Source: Fibrobacter sp. | Lineage (GTDB): Bacteria > Fibrobacterota > Fibrobacteria > Fibrobacterales > Fibrobacteraceae | DNA length: 10,178 bases | Direction: 5' to 3' | NCBI GenBank assembly: GCA_017520105.1 | Contig: JAFWRL010000327.1 | Span: forward strand, 1 to 10,178 | Part shown: piece by piece, positions 1 to 5,498 of the stretch | Numbering within the stretch: position 1 is the stretch's first letter | Layout: each line of letters begins with the position of its first letter | Translations under genes and position numbers: made by a program | Notes under the pieces: model-generated | Database searches by the model: none | The model's input: only the letters and a program-made list of their open reading frames with translations | Told to the model about the DNA's origin: nothing

Positions 1-63
1 CGCCTGTTCTTCCAAGTTGATCAGAAGGCAAAGCGCTTCAGCGTGCGCTGCGTCCAAGATTAA
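1..63 (+). CDS. C-terminal fragment, probable Fibrobacter major paralogous (FISUMP) domain protein
   Basis: The first 60 bases read open in frame 1 and end in TAA at 61-63, giving 20 residues that finish RFSVRCVQD. The upstream part lies outside the window. The ending SVRC-V-x-D is, from memory, the characteristic close of the 'Fibrobacter succinogenes major paralogous' domain (TIGR02145), found in many secreted or lipid-anchored Fibrobacter proteins of unknown function. A terminator hairpin begins 24 bases after the stop, which supports a genuine gene end here. Twenty residues cannot prove the family, so the name rests on this short motif alone. Confidence 0.55.
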   Translation, partial: RLFFQVDQKAKRFSVRCVQD

Positions 64-86
64 TCACTAGAATTTCCTCCTTACAC

Positions 87-125
87 AAAGGACCTTGCTT
101 GCTTATGCAGGCGAGGTCCTTTTCC
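87..125 (+). terminator. Rho-independent terminator of the left-edge gene
   Basis: AAAGGACCT (87-95) pairs perfectly with AGGTCCTTT (114-122), an 18-base loop region between them can extend the stem weakly, and the right arm runs into a T stretch (120-123). It sits 24 bases after the stop codon of the left-edge gene. It also occupies the TTG and ATG codons at 99 and 105 that could otherwise be read as upstream starts of the potassium channel gene, which argues against those starts. Confidence 0.75.
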
Positions 126-170
126 ATTTCAAGCGAAAAACGTTCATTCAACTTTACTAAATTCCATTTC

Positions 171-1574
171 ATGTTACGTTCAAAGTACCAAATGCTCGCG
201 GATACCGTTTCCGAGAACGTTTTCAAAACCAGGACCCAGGCGAATCCCATCATGCTGGTGGTGCTCGCCTATCTTCTGCTCATAGCTATCGGTACTGCGC
301 TCCTTAGTTTGCCCCAGGCGGCCGCACGTCCCTTAAGCCTTATCGACGCTTTCTTCACCGCCGTGTCCGCCGTGTGCGTCACCGGGCTTTCTGTTGTCGA
401 TATTCCCACCACGTTTACGCACACCGGACTTTGGTTCCTAGTCATCCTCATGCAGCTTGGCGGACTCGGCATCATGACGGCATCTACAACGATTATCTTG
501 CTTGCAGGAATGCATCCAGGATTTAGCCACCAGTCCATATTCCTCTCCGAATTCACACAAGAAGGGAACATCGACACAGGCCGCATCCTCAAGGCTGTCA
601 TCCCGTTTACGTTTGTTCTAGAAGCAATCGGCGGAGTCGTCTATTTTACTCAGTTTGATTCTATGGAACTCTACGACCGCATATTTTGTTCACTATTCCA
701 AGCGGTCAGCTCCTTCTGCGGTGTGGGGTTCACGCTGTTCCCCGACTCGCTCATCGGTTTCCAGTACAACCCTATCATGAACATCACCACCTGCATCCTC
801 GTACTTGCAGGCGGATTCGGCTTCCTTGCCATTACGGAACTGCGCTATATCTTCGACTTCAAGAGCAAGACCATCCGACGCATCTCCCTGCACACCCGCC
901 TTGCGACAATCGGCACGATTATCGTCATCGCCGCAAGTACTGCGATTTTCGCGTTCACCGAATGGAACAACCTGTTTAGCGGTCACACCTTTGGCGAAAA
1001 CGCACAGTCCGTCCTGTTCATGACTTTTTCGAGCCGCACGGCAGGGCTCAACTCCATCAACATTCCCGACCTTACGCACGCATCGCTTTTCATCTTTATC
1101 ATCATCATGTTCATCGGGGCAAACCCCGGTAGCTGTGGCGGCGGCATCAAGATTACAACGGCTGCGGTCATCTTCCTTCTCGGCATCAACAGGCTCCTCG
1201 GCAGGGAAAAGACCCAAGTTCTCGGACGCACCATCCCGAACAACACCATCGACAAGGCTATTCGAATTTTCGTCACCGCTATCGTAGTCATCGCGGGTGC
1301 CACGCTGATTCTCCTCTGCACCGAAATCCCGCCTGGTACAAGCTATTCCGAAAACTCCAGTTCGTTCCTCAAGATACTCTTCGAAGTCGTGAGCGCCTAT
1401 GCCACATGCGGGCTCTCCATGGGGCTCACGGAAGAGCTCTCCTTCATCGGTAAAATGGTCATCTGCTGCGTGATGTTCATCGGACGCATGGGGCCTCTGT
1501 TCCTGATATCCGCTGTTGCAGGCAAACTTCAAGATACCGCCTGGTACGCCGAAGAAGACGTGATGGTGGGCTAG
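171..1574 (+). CDS. trkH: TrkH/KtrB-type potassium uptake channel subunit
   Basis: Integral inner-membrane subunit that conducts K+ into the cell, normally together with a cytoplasmic nucleotide-binding RCK subunit, which follows at 1699. The protein is about 467 residues, close to KtrB/TrkH size, and is hydrophobic throughout. It shows the four pore-loop selectivity-filter repeats of the superfamily: CVTGL (about residues 69-73), CGVGF (about 182-186), SRTAGL (about 287-292) and TCGLS (about 411-415), each preceded by helix residues of the AVSA/AVSS type. The fourth-repeat region also has NPGSCGGGIKITT, typical of the KtrB/TrkH third-repeat helix. I chose ATG 171 because earlier candidates (TTG 99, ATG 105) lie in the preceding terminator; ATG 192 is also possible. 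Neither has a clear Shine-Dalgarno site. Pairing with a single-RCK partner makes it more Ktr-like than classical Trk. Confidence 0.93.
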   Translation: MLRSKYQMLADTVSENVFKTRTQANPIMLVVLAYLLLIAIGTALLSLPQAAARPLSLIDAFFTAVSAVCVTGLSVVDIPTTFTHTGLWFLVILMQLGGLGIMTASTTIILLAGMHPGFSHQSIFLSEFTQEGNIDTGRILKAVIPFTFVLEAIGGVVYFTQFDSMELYDRIFCSLFQAVSSFCGVGFTLFPDSLIGFQYNPIMNITTCILVLAGGFGFLAITELRYIFDFKSKTIRRISLHTRLATIGTIIVIAASTAIFAFTEWNNLFSGHTFGENAQSVLFMTFSSRTAGLNSINIPDLTHASLFIFIIIMFIGANPGSCGGGIKITTAAVIFLLGINRLLGREKTQVLGRTIPNNTIDKAIRIFVTAIVVIAGATLILLCTEIPPGTSYSENSSSFLKILFEVVSAYATCGLSMGLTEELSFIGKMVICCVMFIGRMGPLFLISAVAGKLQDTAWYAEEDVMVG

Positions 1575-1577
1575 CTG

Positions 1578-1629
1578 AATAGACGAAAGTGCGACGTCTA
1601 TTACCTCTCCCATTTCTTCATTCGTCTAT
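1578..1629 (+). other. Mutually exclusive hairpins between trkH and trkA genes
   Basis: Four bases after the channel gene, AATAGACG (1578-1585) pairs perfectly with CGTCTATT (1595-1602) around a 9-base loop. The same left arm, as ATAGACGAA (1579-1587), can instead pair with TTCGTCTAT (1621-1629), 9 of 9 bases. No T-run follows either stem, so these are not standard terminators. They could be mRNA structures tuning expression of the second gene, or simply remnants of the GACNNNN heptad repeat family that fills this spacer. The pairing is seen in the sequence; any role is inference. Confidence 0.45.
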
Positions 1630-1646
1630 CCCCTAGATTTCAACCT

Positions 1647-1674
1647 CTCGTCTCTCGTCTTTCGTCTCTCGTCT
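1647..1674. repeat. Tandem heptad repeat, 4 units of YTCGTCT
   Basis: Four contiguous 7-base units read CTCGTCT, CTCGTCT, TTCGTCT, CTCGTCT. On the other strand the unit reads AGACGAG, a GAC-plus-four pattern that resembles the heptads at the right end of the window (10150-10177). It lies in the 124-base gap between the two potassium genes, 24 bases before the second start codon. The period of 7 is unrelated to coding. I believe such GACNNNN heptad strings recur in Fibrobacter intergenic DNA, but this is recollection. Confidence 0.7.
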
Positions 1675-1698
1675 AATCTCTATAACTATATTTAGCTC

Positions 1699-2358
1699 AT
1701 GGCTTCTAGACAATTCGTAATCATAGGTCTTGGGAATTCGGCAAACTACCTTGCCCGTCACTTGACATCACTCGGTCATGACATCATGGTCATCGACTCG
1801 CATCCCGAAAAAATCCAGGACATTTCAAGCATGGTCTCGCAAGCCATCGTCGCCGACAGCACCCGCAAAAAGCAACTTGCTTCCATCCCGTCGCTCACAA
1901 AGGCGGACAGCGTCATCGTCTGCATCGGCCAGGATCTCGAAGCGTCGCTCCTCACCATCCTGAACTTGAAGGAACTCGGAGTCAAGCACATCATCGCGAA
2001 ATCAAGCAGTGCCGCACACACGAGCATTCTGGAAAAGTTGGGCGTCACGGACATCTTCCACCCGGAACGCGACGCCGCCATAAGCCTTGCCGAACGCCTC
2101 AACCGCCCGAACATGGTCGATTTCCTCCCGTTCATGGAAGGCTACTCCATCGTAGAACTCGTCTGTCCGAAGATGTTCATCGGAAAGACCTTGAAGACGC
2201 TGTCACTCACGCACAAATACGGCGTCCAGGTCATCGCCATCCGCGACCCGCAGGAACCCACGCCCAAAATCGGTAACATTGCAGACGTCATCTTGCAAGA
2301 AGACGACGTGCTGTTCCTCATCGGCCCGAACGAAGCACTCGATAAATTGAAAGATTAA
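1699..2358 (+). CDS. trkA: TrkA/KtrA-type RCK subunit gating the K+ channel
   Basis: Cytoplasmic peripheral subunit that binds adenine nucleotides and opens or closes the TrkH/KtrB pore. At 219 residues it carries one RCK unit, like KtrA/KtrC, rather than the duplicated unit of about 458 residues in E. coli TrkA. Residues 6-33 form the Rossmann beta-alpha-beta: FVIIGLGNSA followed by the acidic D33 (VIDSHPEKI) that contacts the ribose. The third glycine of GxGxxG is replaced by alanine (G10-L-G12-N-S-A15). RCK_N runs to about residue 125; RCK_C covers about 140-219 (ELVCPKMFIGKTLKTLSL, then VIAIRDP). It follows the channel gene by 124 bases on the same strand, so cotranscription is likely but the repeat-filled spacer may modulate it. 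Its stop overlaps the stop of the convergent perR gene within TTAA at 2355-2358. Confidence 0.9.
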   Translation: MASRQFVIIGLGNSANYLARHLTSLGHDIMVIDSHPEKIQDISSMVSQAIVADSTRKKQLASIPSLTKADSVIVCIGQDLEASLLTILNLKELGVKHIIAKSSSAAHTSILEKLGVTDIFHPERDAAISLAERLNRPNMVDFLPFMEGYSIVELVCPKMFIGKTLKTLSLTHKYGVQVIAIRDPQEPTPKIGNIADVILQEDDVLFLIGPNEALDKLKD

Positions 2359-2825
2359 TTTTCTGATGTCATGCCCGCCGGAGCCTGTGCTGAGCGAAGT
2401 CGAAGTAAGCGGGCACCTCCCTTACCGACTGAACATTTGTCGCAAAGTCCGAACATGTAGAGAGAAGTCCCTGTCAAGGTAAAACCGGCAGGGACAATTT
2501 TTGTGCAATCCGGCGGTGCGACGAACACGTCGAACACCTTGCCGCACCCCTTGCACTTGAAATGGCAATGCGGCGAACAGTCCGCATCATAGCGCAAAAA
2601 ACCGTCGCCAAAATCCAACGAAATCGCCAAATCGTTTGTTATCAAAAGTTCAAGCGTATTATAGACTGTCGTCCGTGAAAGCGACGGGTATTCCGGCAAA
2701 AGCGCCGTGTAGATTTCATCAACCGTCGGGTGCGTCTTGACACTCCTCAAATAGCGGAAAACACAGACCCGCTGCAAAGACGGCCTGACGCCATGTTCTT
2801 TAAGTATAATTGCCGATTCCTGCAT
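2355..2825 (-). CDS. perR: PerR-type peroxide-sensing Fur-family repressor
   Basis: DNA-binding metalloregulator of 156 residues. The winged-helix part includes HPTVDEIY and LSRTTVYNTLELL (about residues 32-61). The regulatory metal ligands match Bacillus subtilis PerR one for one at a constant offset of five: H32, D80, H86, H88, D99 (for H37, D85, H91, H93, D104). The aspartate at 99 favours PerR over Fur, which has glutamate there. Structural zinc cysteines are C91/C94 (CKGC) and C128/C131 (CDKC). ATG 2825 is preferred over a TTG two codons earlier. It lies 67 bases downstream of rubrerythrin on the same strand, behind a terminator hairpin, so it may be made by read-through. Unusually, residues from about 135 to 156, beyond the normal family end just after the second CXXC, are encoded by a dispersed palindromic repeat, and the stop codon overlaps that of trkA. 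Confidence 0.9.
   Translation of the reverse strand: MQESAIILKEHGVRPSLQRVCVFRYLRSVKTHPTVDEIYTALLPEYPSLSRTTVYNTLELLITNDLAISLDFGDGFLRYDADCSPHCHFKCKGCGKVFDVFVAPPDCTKIVPAGFTLTGTSLYMFGLCDKCSVGKGGARLLRLRSAQAPAGMTSEN
2368..2423 (+). repeat. Dispersed palindromic element, long form, forming the 3' end of perR
   Basis: The element starts GTCATGCCCG (2368-2377) and ends CGGGCACCTCCCTT (2410-2423), so GTGCCCG-type arms flank an inner module containing CTGAGCGAAGTCGAAG (2390-2405). A shorter version with the same outer arms and the same asymmetric CTCCCTT end is at 10115-10145, and the inner module recurs in reverse at 10069-10094. Such REP-like sequences are normally intergenic; here the element lies inside the perR reading frame and supplies its last ~22 codons. 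Confidence 0.8.
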
Positions 2826-2848
2826 AATCAACCCACACCGTATTTCAT

Positions 2849-2876
2849 AAAAAGCGGCTCCCTTTCGAGAACCGCT
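2849..2876 (-). terminator. Terminator or attenuator between rubrerythrin and perR
   Basis: Read on the minus strand, AGCGG (2876-2872) pairs with CCGCT (2857-2853), and CTC with GAG continues the stem past a two-base bulge, leaving a six-base loop. The 3' arm runs directly into five T (2853-2849). It lies 17 bases after the rubrerythrin stop and only about 24 bases before the perR ATG. There is little room for a separate perR promoter downstream, so partial read-through from the rubrerythrin promoter is a plausible source of perR message. Confidence 0.75.
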
Positions 2877-2892
2877 CCTTACACCTCAAACA

Positions 2893-3450
2893 TTACTTGA
2901 AGTAACGTCCAAGTAAACCCTGGAACGCGCCACCATGACGGGCTTCGTCCTTGCACATTTCGTGAACAGTATCGTGGATGGCGTCGTAGCCGAGTTCCTT
3001 GGCACGCTTGGCGAGAGCAAGCTTGCCTTCGGTAGCACCTGCTTCGGCGGCAACACGAAGTTCCAAGTTCTTTTTGGTATCCGCATAGACCACTTCGCCC
3101 AAAAGTTCAGCGAACTTGGCAGCGTGTTCAGCTTCTTCGAAAGCGATGCGCTTGTAAGCTTCAGCAACTTCCGGGAATCCTTCGCGGTCTGCCTGACGGC
3201 TCATCGCAAGGTACATGCCCACTTCGGTACATTCTCCCGCAAAGTTCTCGCGGAGTCCCTGCACCACTTCGGCATCCAAGCCCTGAGCGACACCGATCTT
3301 GTGTTCGTCAGCCCAGACAATCTTCCCTGCCGCCGGCTGTTCGACCTTTTCGAAGAACTTGCTCTTCGGTGCATGGCACTGCGGGCATTCATCCGGAGCT
3401 TCCGGACCCATGTGGACGTAACCGCAAACTTTGCAAACCCAGACCTTCAT
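2893..3450 (-). CDS. rbr: Reverse rubrerythrin (NADH/rubredoxin-linked peroxide reductase)
   Basis: Cytoplasmic di-iron protein that reduces hydrogen peroxide to water in anaerobes. Domain order is reversed relative to classical rubrerythrin: a rubredoxin-like Fe(Cys)4 knuckle pair first (C6-x-x-C9 and C22-x-x-C25), then a ferritin-like four-helix di-iron domain (about residues 45-185) with ligand motifs E73, E106-A-E-H109, E164 and D168-E-A-R-H172. The 185-residue length fits the reverse type, as described in Clostridium. ATG 3450 follows a strong GGAGA ribosome site. Upstream lies a near-consensus promoter overlapped by a perfect PerR-box palindrome, and the PerR-type regulator gene follows, so peroxide induction through PerR is the expected control. 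Confidence 0.95.
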   Translation of the reverse strand: MKVWVCKVCGYVHMGPEAPDECPQCHAPKSKFFEKVEQPAAGKIVWADEHKIGVAQGLDAEVVQGLRENFAGECTEVGMYLAMSRQADREGFPEVAEAYKRIAFEEAEHAAKFAELLGEVVYADTKKNLELRVAAEAGATEGKLALAKRAKELGYDAIHDTVHEMCKDEARHGGAFQGLLGRYFK

Positions 3451-3512
3451 ATTTTCTCCTTTCCGCTAAGCGGATTTTGATTTAGAAATTCTTTGTATAA
3501 TTTGTTGTTGAT

Positions 3513-3529
3513 TTTGTAATCATTACAAA
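3513..3529. promoter_or_regulatory. PerR box operator upstream of rubrerythrin
   Basis: TTTGTAAT-C-ATTACAAA is a perfect palindrome, eight bases each side of one central base. Its inner 15 bases fit the 7-1-7 layout of PerR boxes (consensus TTATAAT-N-ATTATAA) with one symmetric change per arm. It overlaps the -10 hexamer by two bases and covers the expected transcription start near 3521, the ideal place for a repressor. The neighbouring perR gene makes PerR the obvious ligand, though a Fur paralogue elsewhere cannot be excluded. Confidence 0.85.
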
Positions 3530-3556
3530 TATAAAATTATTTCAAATAATTGTCAA
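3528..3556 (-). promoter_or_regulatory. Sigma-70-type promoter of rubrerythrin
   Basis: On the minus strand TTGACA (3556-3551) is a perfect -35 hexamer, followed after exactly 17 bases by TATATT (3533-3528), five of six matches to the -10 consensus. The start would fall near 3521, giving a leader of about 70 bases before the rubrerythrin ATG at 3450. Such a strong core promoter covered by a perfect operator implies high expression once derepressed. Confidence 0.85.
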
Positions 3557-3638
3557 GGGATAAAACCCTTTTTTATAAATATTCTAAAAAAAGATGAAAA
3601 AGTACCCTTCCTAAAGAAAATTTTTTAAAACCAGTCCA

Positions 3639-3663
3639 CAAAAAAACGGCTCATACGAGCCGT
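3639..3663 (-). terminator. Rho-independent terminator after the exported protein gene
   Basis: On the minus strand ACGGCTC (3663-3657) pairs with GAGCCGT (3652-3646), seven perfect base pairs around a four-base loop, followed by a run of eight T (3646-3639). It starts 27 bases after the stop at 3691 and separates that gene from the rubrerythrin promoter region. The remaining gap, 3557-3638, is AT-rich with no further feature I can defend. Confidence 0.9.
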
Positions 3664-3690
3664 CAAACATTACTGTAATTTACCAAAGAC

Positions 3691-4269
3691 TTAGAAAGCC
3701 GCCGCTTCGGGAGCCTTTTCGCGGACACTGCGTTTCTCAGGTTCAGTCGCGAGCACTCGATGCGTCACGGAACCGACAGCATAAAAACGATTGCCCTTTT
3801 GCACCACAGCAGTATAGGCATTCAGCGTCTTGACCGAGAACCATTCCTGGTAGAAGTTGTGCACATTTTCTTTAAGGCTGGACAGTTCGCTAATAGCCGG
3901 ATTGCCCGATGCCTTGCCATACTTCAGCGTAAACTGGTCGGACATGTACGCAACCGCTTCAAAAGTCTTGCCCAGACGGGCGCGTTCGACACGGCCTGTA
4001 CGGATTTCGAAGGCGTAGAACTTATCGTTCTTGTTGAAAATGAAATCGACTTGAACAGGCAGTTCGCCGAACATGTAAACAGGAATTACCACGCGTTCGC
4101 CGATACCGGTCTGACCGTAAGGTTCGTAACCCTTCTTCATGATCTCTTCGATGACGGCCTCGCGGGTAGAACCAAACGGGATGCCTGCAAAATTATTCTG
4201 AGACTGCGCCTGCGCACCAAGCGAAAGCACAAGAATCAAAAAAGTAATGATGACAGCAAATCTAGACAC
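3691..4269 (-). CDS. Exported protein of unknown function
   Basis: A 192-residue protein with a clear signal peptide: a short basic start (MSRF), a hydrophobic run (about residues 5-17) and an AQA cleavage site near residue 22, so it should be periplasmic or secreted. The mature part begins with FAGIPFGSTREAVIEEIMKK, a pattern seen in small periplasmic domains where 'G-x-P-F-G' precedes a helix, followed by beta-rich sequence (VYMFGELPVQVDFIFNKNDKFYAFEI) and a helix-strand region ending in a charged, alanine-rich tail. I do not recognise a named family. The start is GTG 4269, supported by a GAGGAG ribosome site about six bases upstream. It is divergent from aroC, sharing a 115-base control region, and has its own strong terminator, so it looks monocistronic. 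Confidence 0.8.
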   Translation of the reverse strand: MSRFAVIITFLILVLSLGAQAQSQNNFAGIPFGSTREAVIEEIMKKGYEPYGQTGIGERVVIPVYMFGELPVQVDFIFNKNDKFYAFEIRTGRVERARLGKTFEAVAYMSDQFTLKYGKASGNPAISELSSLKENVHNFYQEWFSVKTLNAYTAVVQKGNRFYAVGSVTHRVLATEPEKRSVREKAPEAAAF

Positions 4270-4371
4270 GGTTGGCTCCTCTATCGGCTCCTATATCAAT
4301 GTAAAAGATAGTAAACTTTTTCCCACTAAACAAAATTTTCACCAAAAAAAAAGTTTTTTTGCCCCAGTATC

Positions 4372-4377
4372 TATATT
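4372..4377 (+). promoter_or_regulatory. Possible -10 element just upstream of aroC
   Basis: TATATT lies seven bases before the aroC ATG. If it is used, transcription would begin at or next to the start codon and give a leaderless message, which would agree with the missing ribosome site. No good -35 sits 16-18 bases upstream; instead there is an A9-G-T7 tract at 4344-4360. This is a weak call from position and composition only. Confidence 0.3.
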
Positions 4378-4384
4378 TTATCAC

Positions 4385-5467
4385 ATGTCAAGCACATTTG
4401 GAAAGATTTTTGCAGTTACGACATGGGGCGAATCCCATGGTCCGGCAGTCAGCGCCGTCCTCGATGGATGCCCAGCCGGTCTTCCACTCACCGAAGAAAT
4501 GATTCAGGCAGAACTGAACCGCAGGCGCCCGGGGCAAGGCAAACTTACCACCCCCCGCAACGAAAAGGACCAAGTCAAGATCCTTTCAGGCGTTTTCGAA
4601 GGCAAAACCACCGGTACGCCCATTTCGTTCGTCGTCTTTAACGAAGACCAGCACAGCAACGACTATGCTGAAATCGCCAAATGGTACAGACCGGGGCACG
4701 CCGATCTCTGCTACGACCTCAAGTACGGATTCCGCGACTACCGTGGCGGAGGCAGAAGTTCCGCCCGCGAAACCATCGGTCGCGTCGCTGCAGGCGCTGT
4801 CGCCAAGGCTTTCCTGAAGACGGTCGCCAATACGGAAATCCTCTCGTGGGTCACCTCCGTGGGCGAAGTCGATTGCCCGGCCCCAGATGTGAGCGGGCTC
4901 ACACTTGAACAGATAGAAGCATCCCCCGTCCGCTGTCCGGACAAAGACGCCAGCGCCAAGATGGAAAACGCCATCCTGGAGGCGAAGTCCAAGGGCGACA
5001 GCGTTGGCGGGACCGTCGCGCTCCTCGTCAAGAATCCGCCCGTCGCACTTGGCGAACCGGTATTCGACAGGCTCGACGCGTTGCTTGCCCAGGCGATGCT
5101 TTCCATCCCGGCTTGCAAAGGTTTCGAAATCGGTAGCGGCTTTGCCGCCGCACGCATGCACGGCAGCGAGCACAACGACGAAATCTACTGCGAAGGAGAC
5201 ACCTACCGCACACGCACCAACAACGCAGGCGGTAGCCTTGGCGGCATCTCTAACGGAGAGCCGATTTACTGCCGCATGGCGTTCAAGCCGACAGCCACCA
5301 TCTCGCAGCTGCAAAAGACCGCCGGTCGCGGTCACGAGAACGGCGAACTCGCCGCCAGAGGCAGGCACGATCCTTGCGTCGCCGTCCGCGCTCCCGTGAT
5401 TGTCGAAAGCATGGCCGCACTCGTCCTCGCCGACCTCTATTTACAACAAAAGAGAAACTGCCTGTAA
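4385..5467 (+). CDS. aroC: Chorismate synthase
   Basis: Converts 5-enolpyruvylshikimate-3-phosphate to chorismate, the last step of the shikimate pathway, using reduced FMN. The 360-residue length is standard. It begins MSSTFGKIFAVTTWGESHG and shows all family signatures: GESHGPAVSAVLDGCPAG near the N-terminus, YRGGGRSSARETIGRVAAGA (about residues 119-138), RTNNAGGSLGGISNGEP (about 278-294) and the C-terminal RHDPCVAVRA-P-V-ES motif. ATG 4385 matches the family start; the reading frame stays open 138 bases further upstream but that extension is unlike any chorismate synthase. No Shine-Dalgarno site precedes the ATG. The next gene, lpxK, follows after 31 bases on the same strand and may be cotranscribed. 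Confidence 0.97.
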   Translation: MSSTFGKIFAVTTWGESHGPAVSAVLDGCPAGLPLTEEMIQAELNRRRPGQGKLTTPRNEKDQVKILSGVFEGKTTGTPISFVVFNEDQHSNDYAEIAKWYRPGHADLCYDLKYGFRDYRGGGRSSARETIGRVAAGAVAKAFLKTVANTEILSWVTSVGEVDCPAPDVSGLTLEQIEASPVRCPDKDASAKMENAILEAKSKGDSVGGTVALLVKNPPVALGEPVFDRLDALLAQAMLSIPACKGFEIGSGFAAARMHGSEHNDEIYCEGDTYRTRTNNAGGSLGGISNGEPIYCRMAFKPTATISQLQKTAGRGHENGELAARGRHDPCVAVRAPVIVESMAALVLADLYLQQKRNCL

Positions 5468-5471
5468 CGCC

Positions 5472-5486
5472 ATGCATGACATGCAT
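5472..5486. repeat. Perfect 15-base palindrome between aroC and lpxK
   Basis: ATGCATG-A-CATGCAT is a perfect inverted repeat of seven bases per arm around one base. It fills half of the 31-base gap between aroC and lpxK and ends 12 bases before the lpxK start. A one-base loop makes an RNA hairpin unlikely unless the stem opens, so a protein-binding site or chance are both possible. Confidence 0.5.
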
Positions 5487-5498
5487 TAAGGCATTGCA

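Noticed and set aside
99..170. N-terminal extension of trkH from TTG 99 or ATG 105
   Set aside because: Both codons lie inside the terminator of the preceding gene, and the extension is not channel-like.
693..1613. Long open frame of 306 codons on the minus strand opposite trkH
   Set aside because: Its product is rich in Asp, Glu, His and Arg without domain or membrane character, and it lies opposite a channel gene with all four filter motifs. It is a mirror effect of GC-biased codons.
2935..3480. Open frame of 181 codons on the plus strand opposite rubrerythrin
   Set aside because: It covers the rubrerythrin gene, whose metal-ligand motifs are unmistakable, and would run through the rubrerythrin ribosome site.
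3555..3574. AAGGG-ATAAAA-CCCTT hairpin followed by T-run on the plus strand
   Set aside because: It looks like a terminator, but no plus-strand gene lies upstream. It overlaps the -35 of the rubrerythrin promoter, so it is probably chance in AT-rich DNA.
3760..4311. Open frame of 183 codons on the plus strand opposite the exported protein
   Set aside because: The minus-strand protein has a signal peptide, ribosome site and terminator; this one has none of these and no domain.
4586..5368. Open frame of 260 codons on the minus strand opposite aroC
   Set aside because: It overlaps a textbook chorismate synthase completely, has no ribosome site and shows no recognisable domain.
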